Below are positions 1 through 7,718 of a DNA stretch of 64,000 nt, piece by piece. The position numbers and the translations under genes were made by a program. The stretch's first letter is position 1. Every line of letters starts with the position of its first letter. This DNA comes from an uncultured Pigmentiphaga sp. (GTDB lineage Bacteria; Pseudomonadota; Gammaproteobacteria; Burkholderiales; Burkholderiaceae_B): assembly GCA_937891425.1 (NCBI GenBank), contig CALAGD010000030.1, forward strand, positions 7,269 through 71,268, in the 5' to 3' direction. Below the pieces are notes generated by a model that worked only from the letters and a program-made list of their open reading frames with translations, ran no database searches and had not been told where the DNA came from.

Positions 1-358
1 ACCGGGTGGTATCACCGCCGACCAGCGGGCAGTGATGTGCCTCGGCCAGTGCATGGAATGCATCCGCGAAGGGGGCAATCCAGGCGTGATCGACCGACGG
101 CAGACCCAGACCCAAAACACAGCCGCGCGGCTCGGCGCCCATCGCTGCCAAGTCGGACAGATTGACCGCCAGCGCCTTGTGGCCCAGGGATGCCGGGTCG
201 ACATCCCCGAAGAAGTGACGTCCTTCCAGCAGGAGATCGGTGCTGATTGCCCATGAGCCCGCCTGGGCGGGCAACAGGGCACAGTCATCCCCTACCCCGA
301 GAACGCCTGGCGGCTGTGGGCGCCGGAAATACTGCCGGATGAGATCGAATTCAGACAC
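1..358 (-). CDS. thiL: Thiamine-monophosphate kinase, N-terminal part (cut by window start)
   Basis: ThiL phosphorylates thiamine monophosphate to thiamine diphosphate, the last step of cofactor synthesis, in the cytoplasm. The frame reads SEFDLIRQYF at the start, then GVGDDCALLP (the acidic Mg/ATP motif near residue 22), the segment AVNLSDLAAMGAEPRG, and VGGDTTR where the window ends, all typical of the PurM/ThiL fold. I chose the GTG at 358 because GGAG lies nine bases upstream. About 119 codons are visible; the C-terminal part lies outside the window. It is the last gene of the ribBA-ribH-nusB-thiL block, a common betaproteobacterial order that supports the call. Confidence 0.9.
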   Translation of the reverse strand, partial: MSEFDLIRQYFRRPQPPGVLGVGDDCALLPAQAGSWAISTDLLLEGRHFFGDVDPASLGHKALAVNLSDLAAMGAEPRGCVLGLGLPSVDHAWIAPFADAFHALAEAHHCPLVGGDTTR

Positions 359-419
359 GTCTGGAAGCTCCGCAGGGCACCAGGGCTGGGACGGCCTCTG
401 AAAGGGGCAGGACTTGCCG

Positions 420-896
420 TTAACGCGAGCGCACTGCCTGCACCTCGTGGCTCCGCACCTGGGCGGCTACTTTGTCGAGCACTCCGTTCACGAACTTGAA
501 GCCGTCGGTACCGCCAAAATCCTTGGCCAGTTCTACGGCCTCGTTGATGACGACCTTGTAGGGCACTTCTACATGGTGGGTGAGTTCGTAGCAGGCAATC
601 AGCAGGATGCCGTGCTCGACCGGCGAAAGCTCGGCCACGGGACGGTCGATGAACGGCTTGAACTGCTCGCGCAAGGTGGCCGCCTCGCGCAACGCCCCAT
701 AGAACAGGACCCGGAAATACTCGGCGTCCGCCTCACGAAACGCTTCATTCTCGCGCAGATGTGCCTCGATGGCGCCGAGATCGTCGAGATCTGTGCCACC
801 CTTGATCAGCCATTCATAGGCACCCTGCAGTGCGAACTCACGCGCCGAGCGGCGCGCCGTGCGGGCGCGCGCGCGTCCACTCCGGACATCAGTCAT
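420..896 (-). CDS. nusB: Transcription antitermination factor NusB
   Basis: A 158-residue, all-helical RNA-binding protein that works with NusE (S10) at boxA sites of rRNA operons. A basic N-terminal stretch (RSGRARARTARRSARE) leads into the NusB core. The conserved segments FIDRPVAELSPVEHGILLIACYEL (about residues 82-105) and PYKVVINEAVELAK followed by GFKFVNGVLDKV near the C-terminus are diagnostic. The start ATG overlaps the ribH stop as ATGA, so translation is probably coupled to ribH. Length is typical for betaproteobacterial NusB (about 150-160). Confidence 0.97.
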   Translation of the reverse strand: MTDVRSGRARARTARRSAREFALQGAYEWLIKGGTDLDDLGAIEAHLRENEAFREADAEYFRVLFYGALREAATLREQFKPFIDRPVAELSPVEHGILLIACYELTHHVEVPYKVVINEAVELAKDFGGTDGFKFVNGVLDKVAAQVRSHEVQAVRSR

Positions 897-1522
897 GCAC
901 GCCCCTTCTTCTTGCGACGATCACGATCGTCATCATCGTCGTCGTTGTCATCATCCTCGAAGTCGTCTTCGTCTTCGTAATCGTCGTAATCGTCGTAATC
1001 GTCGTCGTCAGCGTCCGTCTCGTCCTCTTCATCGAACGGCGCGTCCTGTTCGTCGTCGGGCTCGGGTTCGAGCGCAGCCAGCAAATTGGCCATCTCGACC
1101 GCAGCCTGCGCACAGTCGCGGCCTTTCTGTTCGGCCCGCACCATTGCCTGCTCTTCCGTGTCGGTGGTGAGAACACCGTTGGCTACTGGAATGCCAGTGG
1201 CCTGCGCGACCCGGCCAATGGCGGCTGCACTTTCGTTGGAGACGACCTCGAAATGGTAGGTTTCGCCGCGCACGACGGCACCCAGCGCAATCAGGGCATC
1301 GAATTCGTTGCTTTCGGCCATCTGGGCCAGCACGACACCCAGTTCCAGTGCGCCGGGCACGGTCACGACCATGACGTCGCGCTCGTCGACGCCGAGCTTG
1401 CCCAGCTCATCGAGACAGGCCTCGAGTTCGACCAGGCCGATCTCTTCGTTGAAGCGCGCGCGGACAATGCCGATGTGCAGTCCTTCGCCATTCAGGTCAG
1501 GGGTGACGGTATATGGATTCAT
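893..1522 (-). CDS. ribH: 6,7-dimethyl-8-ribityllumazine synthase with a long acidic C-terminal tail
   Basis: RibH condenses 5-amino-6-ribitylaminouracil with 3,4-dihydroxybutanone 4-phosphate to lumazine, the step before riboflavin. The core (about residues 1-152 from the ATG at 1522) contains IGIVRARFNEE, the substrate loop VTVPGALELG, ALGAVVRGETYHFE with the catalytic His, and GVLTTDTEEQA. After LLAALE an unusual tail of about 57 residues follows: some 35 are Asp/Glu, with DDY repeats, and it ends in a short basic patch (RRKKKGRA). RibH usually ends near residue 155-170, so this tail is an extension. A longer ORF starts ten codons upstream, but MNPYTV fits family starts better. It overlaps nusB by four bases and follows ribBA. 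Confidence 0.95.
   Translation of the reverse strand: MNPYTVTPDLNGEGLHIGIVRARFNEEIGLVELEACLDELGKLGVDERDVMVVTVPGALELGVVLAQMAESNEFDALIALGAVVRGETYHFEVVSNESAAAIGRVAQATGIPVANGVLTTDTEEQAMVRAEQKGRDCAQAAVEMANLLAALEPEPDDEQDAPFDEEDETDADDDDYDDYDDYEDEDDFEDDDNDDDDDDRDRRKKKGRA
977..1003. repeat. Three tandem 9-bp units inside the ribH acidic tail
   Basis: GTAATCGTC is repeated three times exactly (977-985, 986-994, 995-1003). On the minus strand it encodes the DDY-DDY part of the RibH tail. The wider stretch of about 910-1060 is a degenerate TCG/TCA/TCT triplet-rich tract, the kind of DNA that can expand or contract in frame by slippage. Confidence 0.9.
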
Positions 1523-1554
1523 GACGGATCGTCCCAAGGTTGATGAATGCACGT

Positions 1555-2721
1555 TCAGGAAGAGCGGGGACCCGGCTCGAAGCCGGTCACCGAAAGCGAA
1601 AACCCGGCCATGCTGGGCATGCGTCGCGGGCGACCCAGCAGACGCATGTGCGTCACGCCAAGATCCTTGAGGATCTGTGCGCCTATGCCGTAGACGCGCA
1701 GATCACTGCTGCGGGAGCGATCGATCGGTACGGACAGTTCGCCTGCCTGCGACATTTCGTTCAGCGCAGCGAACTCGTCAAAAAACTGGCCGGCCGACGC
1801 GGCACAGTTCAACAATACTGCAACCCCGGCGGGGCTGGCCGCGATCTTTGCAAGGGAGTCGGACAGACTCCAGGAATGCAGGCTATAACGGACATCGAGC
1901 AGGTCGAGCAGCGACGTGGGCTCGTGCACGCGCACCAGGATTTCGGCGTCGGGCTCGACCTTCCCGTGGATCAGCGCCAGATGCGGAGCGCCGCGCGGCA
2001 CGTCGCGGTACAGCACGGCGTGGAACGGACCATACGGTGTGTGGATGGTGCGCTCGCCTACGCGATGGACCATCGACTCGGTTTCGCTGCGGTACTGGAT
2101 GAGGTCGACGATAGTGCCGATCTTGAGGTTGTGGCGCCTGGCAAACTCGATGAGATCGGGCAACCGGGCCATGGTGCCGTCTTCCTTCAGGATTTCGCAG
2201 ATGACCGCTGCGGGAGTCAGCCCTGCGAGCGCCGTCAGGTCGCATCCTGCCTCGGTATGACCCGCACGCACCAGCACCCCACCCGGCTCGGCCTGGATCG
2301 GGAACACGTGGCCCGGCTGAACGATGTCGCTTGGCTTGGCGTCGCGTGCGACCGCGGTGCGAATGGTATGGGCGCGATCCGCTGCGGAGATACCGGTGGT
2401 GACACCTTCCGCCGCCTCGATGGACGCGGTGAAGTTGGTGCCGTAACGGGTGCCGTTGACCTGCACCATGGGTGAAAGACCCAGTCGCTCGCAGTGTTCC
2501 TTGGTAAGTGTCAGGCACACCAGGCCGCGGGCGTGCGTCACCATGAAATTGATGGCTTCGGGCGTTATGAACTCCGCGGCCATGACCAGATCGCCTTCGT
2601 TTTCGCGATCTTCTTCATCCACCAGGATCACCATGCGGCCGGCACGCAGTTCGGCAATGATTTCGGTGACTGGCGAAATGGCCGAACCGGCGGCTGATTG
2701 AGCGGAATCGACCGCAGACAT
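1555..2721 (-). CDS. ribBA: 3,4-dihydroxy-2-butanone-4-phosphate synthase with GTP cyclohydrolase II-like domain
   Basis: The N-terminal half (about residues 10-220) is RibB, which makes dihydroxybutanone phosphate from ribulose 5-phosphate. It shows DEEDRENEGDL, FMVTHARGL, GISAADRAHT, QPGHVFPI and HTEAGCDL, all active-site regions. The C-terminal half (about 225-388) is related to GTP cyclohydrolase II, but the zinc-binding Cys cluster and the GDVFGSxRCDCG region are not there; the equivalent place reads VLLNCAASAGQFFDEF. The bifunctional name may therefore overstate the activity: cyclohydrolase function probably comes from a separate ribA. It is the first gene of ribBA-ribH-nusB-thiL; only 32 bases separate it from the ribH start. 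Confidence 0.93.
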   Translation of the reverse strand: MSAVDSAQSAAGSAISPVTEIIAELRAGRMVILVDEEDRENEGDLVMAAEFITPEAINFMVTHARGLVCLTLTKEHCERLGLSPMVQVNGTRYGTNFTASIEAAEGVTTGISAADRAHTIRTAVARDAKPSDIVQPGHVFPIQAEPGGVLVRAGHTEAGCDLTALAGLTPAAVICEILKEDGTMARLPDLIEFARRHNLKIGTIVDLIQYRSETESMVHRVGERTIHTPYGPFHAVLYRDVPRGAPHLALIHGKVEPDAEILVRVHEPTSLLDLLDVRYSLHSWSLSDSLAKIAASPAGVAVLLNCAASAGQFFDEFAALNEMSQAGELSVPIDRSRSSDLRVYGIGAQILKDLGVTHMRLLGRPRRMPSMAGFSLSVTGFEPGPRSS

Positions 2722-2986
2722 GAACTTGCTCCTGAAAGTACTACTCGCCCGAGTGCAACCGATCCGGGCTGCAAATCAGCATAGTTTACCCGAGGGCAAC
2801 ATCCGGTGTCGGTAGCGCACGCGACATTGTGCCCAGTATCGAATATCATTTACCCGGCAGCGCCAGGCCAGCGCCTGTGCCACGCAGCTCGGGGCGCACC
2901 GCAGCCACCCCGCGCTCGCCTGAAGTACAAATCAGATCAATCAATACCGTCGCGCCACGCACCGTGGACCACGAAGCGAAACCATC

Positions 2987-3649
2987 ATGATCAACAAAAT
3001 TTATGATTCGATTGCATCTGCCCTGGCGGATGTCAAGGACGGATCGACGATCCTCGTCGGGGGGTTCGGCGATGCGGGGCTGCCCACTGCCCTCATCGAC
3101 GGCCTGATCGAACAGGGTGCCCGTGATCTGGTCATCGTCAGCAACAACGCAGGCACCGGCGACCATGGCCTCGCCGCCCTGCTCAAGGCCGGACGCGTGC
3201 GCAAGATCATCTGCTCGTTCCCCCGGCAGCCCGACTCAACCGCCTTCGACGACCTGTATCGCGCAGGCAAGATCGAACTCGAACTGGTTCCGCAGGGCAA
3301 CCTGGCCGAGCGCATCCGTGCCGCCGGCGCTGGCATCGGTGCATTCTATACGCCCACGGGCTACGGCACCCTGCTGGCCGAGGGCAAGGAAACGCGCGAA
3401 ATCAACGGCCGCCACTATGTGCTGGAGTATCCCATCCATGGCGACTTTGCCCTCATTTCCGCCTTGCGCGGCGACCGCTGGGGCAACCTCGTGTACCGCA
3501 AGACAGGGCGCAACTTCGGTCCCATCATGGCCATGGCGGCCAAGGTCGCGGTCGCCCAGGTGAAGGAAGTGGTCGAACTCGGAGAGATCGACCCTGAAAC
3601 CGTGGTCACGCCCGGCATCTTCGTCCAGCGCGTCGTTCAAGTTGCCTGA
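2987..3649 (+). CDS. pcaI: 3-oxoadipate CoA-transferase, alpha subunit
   Basis: Alpha subunit of the succinyl-CoA:3-oxoadipate CoA-transferase, which activates beta-ketoadipate before thiolysis. It shows the CoA-transferase family I glycine-rich region ILVGGFGDAGLPTALIDGL (about residues 21-39), SNNAGTGDHGLAALL, and the PQGNLAERIRAAGAGIGAFYTPTGYGT segment. 220 residues is the normal subunit length. It heads a plus-strand pca cluster divergent from ribBA, with a 265-base intergenic region that should carry its promoter. No PcaQ/PcaR-type regulator is encoded nearby. The family also includes acetoacetate CoA-transferase; the downstream pcaB and pcaD-pcaC genes favour the oxoadipate substrate. 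Confidence 0.92.
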   Translation: MINKIYDSIASALADVKDGSTILVGGFGDAGLPTALIDGLIEQGARDLVIVSNNAGTGDHGLAALLKAGRVRKIICSFPRQPDSTAFDDLYRAGKIELELVPQGNLAERIRAAGAGIGAFYTPTGYGTLLAEGKETREINGRHYVLEYPIHGDFALISALRGDRWGNLVYRKTGRNFGPIMAMAAKVAVAQVKEVVELGEIDPETVVTPGIFVQRVVQVA

Positions 3650-3659
3650 GGTACCTGCA

Positions 3660-4301
3660 ATGAAAAGACTCGATCGCAATCAAATGGCGGCGCGTGTAGC
3701 ACGCGACATTCCCGAAGGTTCGTACGTGAACCTGGGCATCGGCCTGCCCACACTGGTGGCCAACCACATCTCGCGCGACCGCGAAATCATCCTGCACACC
3801 GAAAACGGGCTGCTGGGCATGGGGCCGGCGCCGGCCCCCGGTGAGGAGGACCCGGATCTCATCAACGCCGGCAAGCAGCCCGTCACGGCGCTGCCAGGCG
3901 CTTCCTTCTTCCACCACGCCGACTCCTTCGCCATGATGCGCGGTGGGCATCTCGACTTCTGCGTTCTGGGCGCCTACCAGGTCTCCACACGTGGCGACCT
4001 GGCCAACTGGCATACCGGTGCGCCCGACGCCATTCCTGCCGTCGGCGGTGCCATGGACCTCGCCATCGGTGCACGCAAGGTGTTCATCATGATGGAGCAC
4101 CTCACCAAGAAGGGCGAAAGCAAAATCGTCAAGGAATGCACGTACCCGCTCACCGGGGTTCGCTGCGTCAGCCGGGTCTATACCGACCTTGCGGTGCTCG
4201 ACGTCACGCCGGAAGGCATGCGCGTGGTCGAGATGGTCGAGGGACTCGACTTCGAACAGCTGCAGGAACTCAGCGGCGTCGAGCTGCTGCCCCCGCTGTA
4301 A
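3660..4301 (+). CDS. pcaJ: 3-oxoadipate CoA-transferase, beta subunit
   Basis: Beta subunit partner of PcaI. It carries the catalytic glutamate in TENGLLGMGPAP (about residues 45-56), NLGIGLPTLVANH near the N-terminus and GGAMDLAIGARKVFIMMEH in the middle. The ATG at 3660 has GAGG eight bases upstream, overlapping the pcaI stop; an alternative start at 3642 would overlap pcaI by eight bases and add six residues. The ten-base spacing to pcaI and twelve bases to pcaB indicate a single transcript. Confidence 0.92.
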   Translation: MKRLDRNQMAARVARDIPEGSYVNLGIGLPTLVANHISRDREIILHTENGLLGMGPAPAPGEEDPDLINAGKQPVTALPGASFFHHADSFAMMRGGHLDFCVLGAYQVSTRGDLANWHTGAPDAIPAVGGAMDLAIGARKVFIMMEHLTKKGESKIVKECTYPLTGVRCVSRVYTDLAVLDVTPEGMRVVEMVEGLDFEQLQELSGVELLPPL

Positions 4302-4313
4302 GGAGGGTGTCGG

Positions 4314-5675
4314 GTGGACGCGCTGCTAGCACCGTACAGTACACGCCCGATGCGCGAGCTCTGGAGCGACGCATCGGTATTGCGCGAAATGCTGCGCTTC
4401 GAAGCCGAGCTTGCACAGGCCCAAGCCGAGTGCGGCGTCATTCCCCAGGAGGCAGCGCTCGTCATCGCGCAGACAGCGCAGTCACTGCAGCTGGATGCGC
4501 TCGAGATCGGGACCGAGGCACAACGTGCCGGTACGCTGGCGATTCCCATCGTCAAGCGGCTCAAGGCTGCGGTGGCACGGCATGCGCCCCACCACGCCCA
4601 CCTCGTCCACTGGGGCAGTACCAGTCAGGACATCGCTGATACCGCCCTGGTCCTGCTCGCCCAGAAATCGCTGCGCCTGCTGCTCGATGACATCGTCAGG
4701 CTGGGCAACGCGCTGGCAGCGCTGGTGCAGGCGCACCTGCGCACCCCAATGCTTGCCCGCACGCTGCTGCAGCCAGCAGCTCCCATCAGCTTCGGCTGGA
4801 AGGCTGCGGGCTGGCTCGATGCAATGACGCGCGCCGCGCTGGCGCTCGAGCGCGCACGCACTGAAAGCGCAGTCCTGCAGTTCGGCGGCGCCAATGGCAC
4901 GTTGTTGCTGCACGGCGCCGAAGGTGCGCGCGTGGCACAAACTCTGGCTCGCCGCCTCGAGCTCCAGGTGCCTGACATCACCTGGCACGGCGCACGCGAT
5001 CGCCTCGCGCGCCTCGCGTCCGAGCTGGCCATCACCTGCGGCGTGCTGGGCAAGTTCGGCCGCGACATCTCGCTGCTCATGCAGCCGGAAGTCTGCGAGG
5101 CCGCCGAGCCCTCCGGCAAGGGGCGCGGTGGTTCTTCCGCCATGCCGCACAAGCGCAACCCGGTCGGCGCCATGCACATGCTGGATGCCGCTTATCGGGC
5201 ACCGGCCCTGGCCCAGATGCTGATGGGCGAGCTGCCCAGCGAACACGAACGCGGGCTGGGCAGCTGGCCCAATGCCATGCCAGTGCTCGAGACGCTGTTC
5301 GGCCTGTGCGCGAACAGTCTTGCCGCTGCGGTGGAAACGGCCAGCGGCCTCGAGGTCAACGTGGAAGCAATGCACGCCAACATCGAAGCCATGTACGGCG
5401 TGGTCTATTCCGAAAGCCTCAATGCCGTGGTCGCCGGAGTCGTCGGTACCGCCGCTGCCACCGACATCATCGCGGATGCCAGTGCACAGGCAATACGCGA
5501 GAAACGGCATCTCGCCCACGTCCTGAACGAACATCCCGCGCTGGCCGGGCGCCTGCCCCTCACCGAGTTGCTGCAAGCCTGCAGTGCCGACAACCAGCTC
5601 GCCGGGGCCCTTCCCATGTGCGAACAGGTGCTCCAGACCTGGGCCAACAGTGCACGCCAGCTCGCCCGTCCGTAA
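4314..5675 (+). CDS. pcaB: 3-carboxy-cis,cis-muconate cycloisomerase
   Basis: PcaB lactonises 3-carboxymuconate to 4-carboxymuconolactone in protocatechuate breakdown. It is a fumarase/aspartase-superfamily protein of 453 residues. HWGSTSQDIADTA (about residues 100-112) and the superfamily signature GSSAMPHKRNP (about 273-283) are present, with QFGGANGT between them. The start is GTG at 4314, directly after AAGGAGG. Adenylosuccinate lyase is the nearest alternative family, but the length, the QFGGANGT segment and the flanking pca genes decide for PcaB. Confidence 0.93.
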   Translation: MDALLAPYSTRPMRELWSDASVLREMLRFEAELAQAQAECGVIPQEAALVIAQTAQSLQLDALEIGTEAQRAGTLAIPIVKRLKAAVARHAPHHAHLVHWGSTSQDIADTALVLLAQKSLRLLLDDIVRLGNALAALVQAHLRTPMLARTLLQPAAPISFGWKAAGWLDAMTRAALALERARTESAVLQFGGANGTLLLHGAEGARVAQTLARRLELQVPDITWHGARDRLARLASELAITCGVLGKFGRDISLLMQPEVCEAAEPSGKGRGGSSAMPHKRNPVGAMHMLDAAYRAPALAQMLMGELPSEHERGLGSWPNAMPVLETLFGLCANSLAAAVETASGLEVNVEAMHANIEAMYGVVYSESLNAVVAGVVGTAAATDIIADASAQAIREKRHLAHVLNEHPALAGRLPLTELLQACSADNQLAGALPMCEQVLQTWANSARQLARP

Positions 5676-5685
5676 GGCGAGCTGG
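5657..5685 (+). terminator. Hairpin spanning the pcaB stop codon
   Basis: CCAGCTCGCC (5657-5666) pairs perfectly with GGCGAGCTGG (5676-5685) around a nine-base loop that contains the TAA. No U-tract follows directly, so it may attenuate rather than end transcription before the pcaD-pcaC gene. Confidence 0.5.
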
Positions 5686-5775
5686 CCCCATCCACTCGCT
5701 GCACGCACGCCGCTGGCCGCCTGTCGAAGCGGGGGCACGCTTCCCGGCCTTCCTTTTTTTTTGACGGAGAACTCC

Positions 5776-6951
5776 ATGCCTCACGTACTTAGTCATGATG
5801 CCCGAATCTACTGGCGTAGCGATGGCGACCCGAACCTGCCGGCGCTGGTCCTGGGGAACTCCCTGGGAACCGACTTTTCGCTCTGGGATACCATCCTGCC
5901 GCGTCTGCTGCGTCATTTCTATGTCATTCGCTACGATATGCGGGGGCATGGCGGCTCCGACGCGCCGGCAGGCGAGTACACCATCGATCTCCTCACCGAC
6001 GACCTTGAAGCCGTCATCCGCGCAGCCGGGTTGCGGCGTTACGCGTACTGTGGCGTATCACTCGGCGGCATGATCGGCATGAACCTGGGCGCCCGCCAGC
6101 CCCAGGGGCTCGAACGCCTCGTCCTGTGCAACACCACCACGGCCTTCCCTGATCCGAAGTTGTGGAGCGCACGCATCGAGGCCGTCCTGCAAGGGGGCAT
6201 GGCGTCCATCACCGATGCCGCGCTGGGCCGTTTCTTCACGCCCGAGTTCGTCGCCAATAACAGCGTTGCCTGCCAGCGCGCGCGCAACACCCTGCTGGGC
6301 ATCTCGCCGCAAGGTTACGCCGGATGCTGCGCGGCCATCCGCGACATGAATCTGGCGCCCGCGCTCGCCCGCATCCAGGTCCCCACCCTGGTCATCACGG
6401 GCTCGCGCGACCAGTCCACCCCGGTTGCGTTCGGGCAGGCCATTGCTGAAGGAATTGCCGACAGCCGGCTTGTCACCCTGGAATCGGCTCACCTGCCGTG
6501 CGTCGAGACGCCCATCGCATATACCGATGCACTGGTTGCCTTTCTTGCGCCATCCGGGATCGACAGCGACAGCAGCCGCCATGAGGCAGGCATGAAGCGC
6601 CGCCGCCAGGTGCTGGGCGATGCCCATGTGGATCGCAGCATCCAGTCGGCCACCCCGTTCAATGCCCCTTTCCAGAACTTCATCACGCGTTACGCCTGGG
6701 GCGAGATCTGGACATCCACCCGTTTCGACGACACGCAGCGCCGCCTGCTGGTACTGGCGATGACCGCCGGCATGGCCCGCTGGGAAGAGTTCGAACTGCA
6801 TGTGGGTGCCGCCCTGCGTGCGGGCGTCGAACCTGAAGCCATCCAGGAAGTACTGCACCAGATCGCCGTGTATTGCGGCGTTCCTGCAGCCAACACGGGC
6901 TTCAAGATCGCTGGCGAGCTCATCCGTGAACACCAGGCCCGCCGCAGCTGA
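5776..6951 (+). CDS. pcaL: Fused 3-oxoadipate enol-lactonase / 4-carboxymuconolactone decarboxylase
   Basis: Residues about 1-262 are an alpha/beta hydrolase (PcaD): GNSLGTDFSLWD oxyanion region, nucleophile elbow GVSLGGMIGMN, and a late ESAHLPCVE with the catalytic His. Residues about 275-385 are a carboxymuconolactone decarboxylase (PcaC): FITRYAWGEIW, WEEFELHVGAALRAG and VYCGVPAANTGF. The single protein thus decarboxylates the lactone and hydrolyses the enol-lactone, two successive steps. Such fusions are known as PcaL. I start at the ATG at 5776 with GGAG upstream. The gene order I-J-B-DC gives the lower pathway except thiolase; pcaGH and pcaF are not in the window. Confidence 0.93.
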   Translation: MPHVLSHDARIYWRSDGDPNLPALVLGNSLGTDFSLWDTILPRLLRHFYVIRYDMRGHGGSDAPAGEYTIDLLTDDLEAVIRAAGLRRYAYCGVSLGGMIGMNLGARQPQGLERLVLCNTTTAFPDPKLWSARIEAVLQGGMASITDAALGRFFTPEFVANNSVACQRARNTLLGISPQGYAGCCAAIRDMNLAPALARIQVPTLVITGSRDQSTPVAFGQAIAEGIADSRLVTLESAHLPCVETPIAYTDALVAFLAPSGIDSDSSRHEAGMKRRRQVLGDAHVDRSIQSATPFNAPFQNFITRYAWGEIWTSTRFDDTQRRLLVLAMTAGMARWEEFELHVGAALRAGVEPEAIQEVLHQIAVYCGVPAANTGFKIAGELIREHQARRS

Positions 6952-7480
6952 CCAGGCCCCGCAAACGAGCCGGGCCGATGCGCAGCGACGCGCTGATGCC
7001 AGCCTGCATACCGCCTACATCGGCATCGGCGCCAATCTTGGTGATGCCGCTGCCACCGTGCGCCGCGCCATCGCCACGCTTGAAAGCACGCCCGGCATCG
7101 TCGAATGCGTGGCCGCCAGGCTCTATCTCAGCAGCCCGGTAGACGCCGACGGCCCCGACTACATCAACACCGTCGTGCGTATTCGCACCGTGCTCGATGC
7201 GTTCAGCCTTCTCGACCAGCTCCAGGCCGTCGAGCAGGCGCACGGTCGTACACGCCCCTACCGCAACGCGCCGCGCACGCTTGATCTCGACCTTCTTCTC
7301 TTTGACGAGGCCGAGATACGCTCCGAGCGACTGCAAGTTCCGCACCCCCGGATGCACCAGCGCGCGTTCGTGCTGGTGCCGCTGGCGGAACTTGCCCCTG
7401 CCTTGATGCTCAAACAGGGCAGTGTCGGCGAACTGGCGCAGGCGCTGGAATCCGTACAGACAATTCGCTGCCTGTCGTAA
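6926..7480 (+). CDS. folK: 6-hydroxymethyl-7,8-dihydropterin pyrophosphokinase
   Basis: HPPK of folate synthesis transfers pyrophosphate from ATP to hydroxymethyl-dihydropterin. AYIGIGANLGD (about residues 30-40 from the chosen start), SSPVDADGPDYINTVVRI, RPYRNAPRTLDLDLLLF (the RtxxpRtlDlDil motif) and VPHPRMHQRAFVLVPLAEL are all present. The frame is open far upstream into the pca gene, so the start is uncertain; I chose GTG at 6926, which overlaps pcaL by 26 bases and leaves about 28 residues before the HPPK core. folK is usually beside panB or pcnB in this group; here it trails a catabolic operon. Confidence 0.88.
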   Translation: MNTRPAAADQAPQTSRADAQRRADASLHTAYIGIGANLGDAAATVRRAIATLESTPGIVECVAARLYLSSPVDADGPDYINTVVRIRTVLDAFSLLDQLQAVEQAHGRTRPYRNAPRTLDLDLLLFDEAEIRSERLQVPHPRMHQRAFVLVPLAELAPALMLKQGSVGELAQALESVQTIRCLS

Positions 7481-7518
7481 GCGCCAGTGTGTCGGGGGGT
7501 ACACATTTGTTCATGCGC

Positions 7519-7537
7519 CTGTATCAGATCGATACAG
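7519..7537. promoter_or_regulatory. Perfect 7-bp inverted repeat upstream of the EPS operon
   Basis: CTGTATC (7519-7525) and GATACAG (7531-7537) are exact reverse complements around AGATC. A TACAAT that could serve as a -10 box lies at 7556-7561. The site sits in the 238-base gap between folK and the chain-length gene, so it is a plausible operator for the exopolysaccharide operon. The binding factor is unknown. Confidence 0.4.
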
Positions 7538-7718
7538 TTCTGGCAACCCCGGGAGTACAATGGAAGGAGTCCTCTTCACGAGAGAGGATGATTTCCTGGC
7601 AGATCCCTGACCACAAGCCTTCAAACCTTTTCTACCTTCAAGGCGCCCATTCCCGGCGCATACGCCGCCGGATCCGCCCGCCCCCAGGACAGGTCCTTCA
7701 ACCCCTACATCCGCTGGC

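Noticed and set aside
977..1003. Tandem repeats in ribH as a CRISPR array or regulatory repeat
   Set aside because: The units are contiguous 9-bp coding repeats without spacers and keep the ribH frame.
2722..2986. FMN riboswitch in front of ribBA
   Set aside because: I looked for the conserved GGCGGU and AGCCCGCGA-type elements on the minus strand and did not find them. Two TTTACCCG copies (2785-2792, 2849-2856) are the only repeats noted and are too short to interpret.
4482..5777. Long minus-strand open frame (about 431 codons) opposite pcaB
   Set aside because: It mirrors the codon pattern of pcaB, has low-complexity composition, no start signal and no family motif. High GC makes such antisense frames common.
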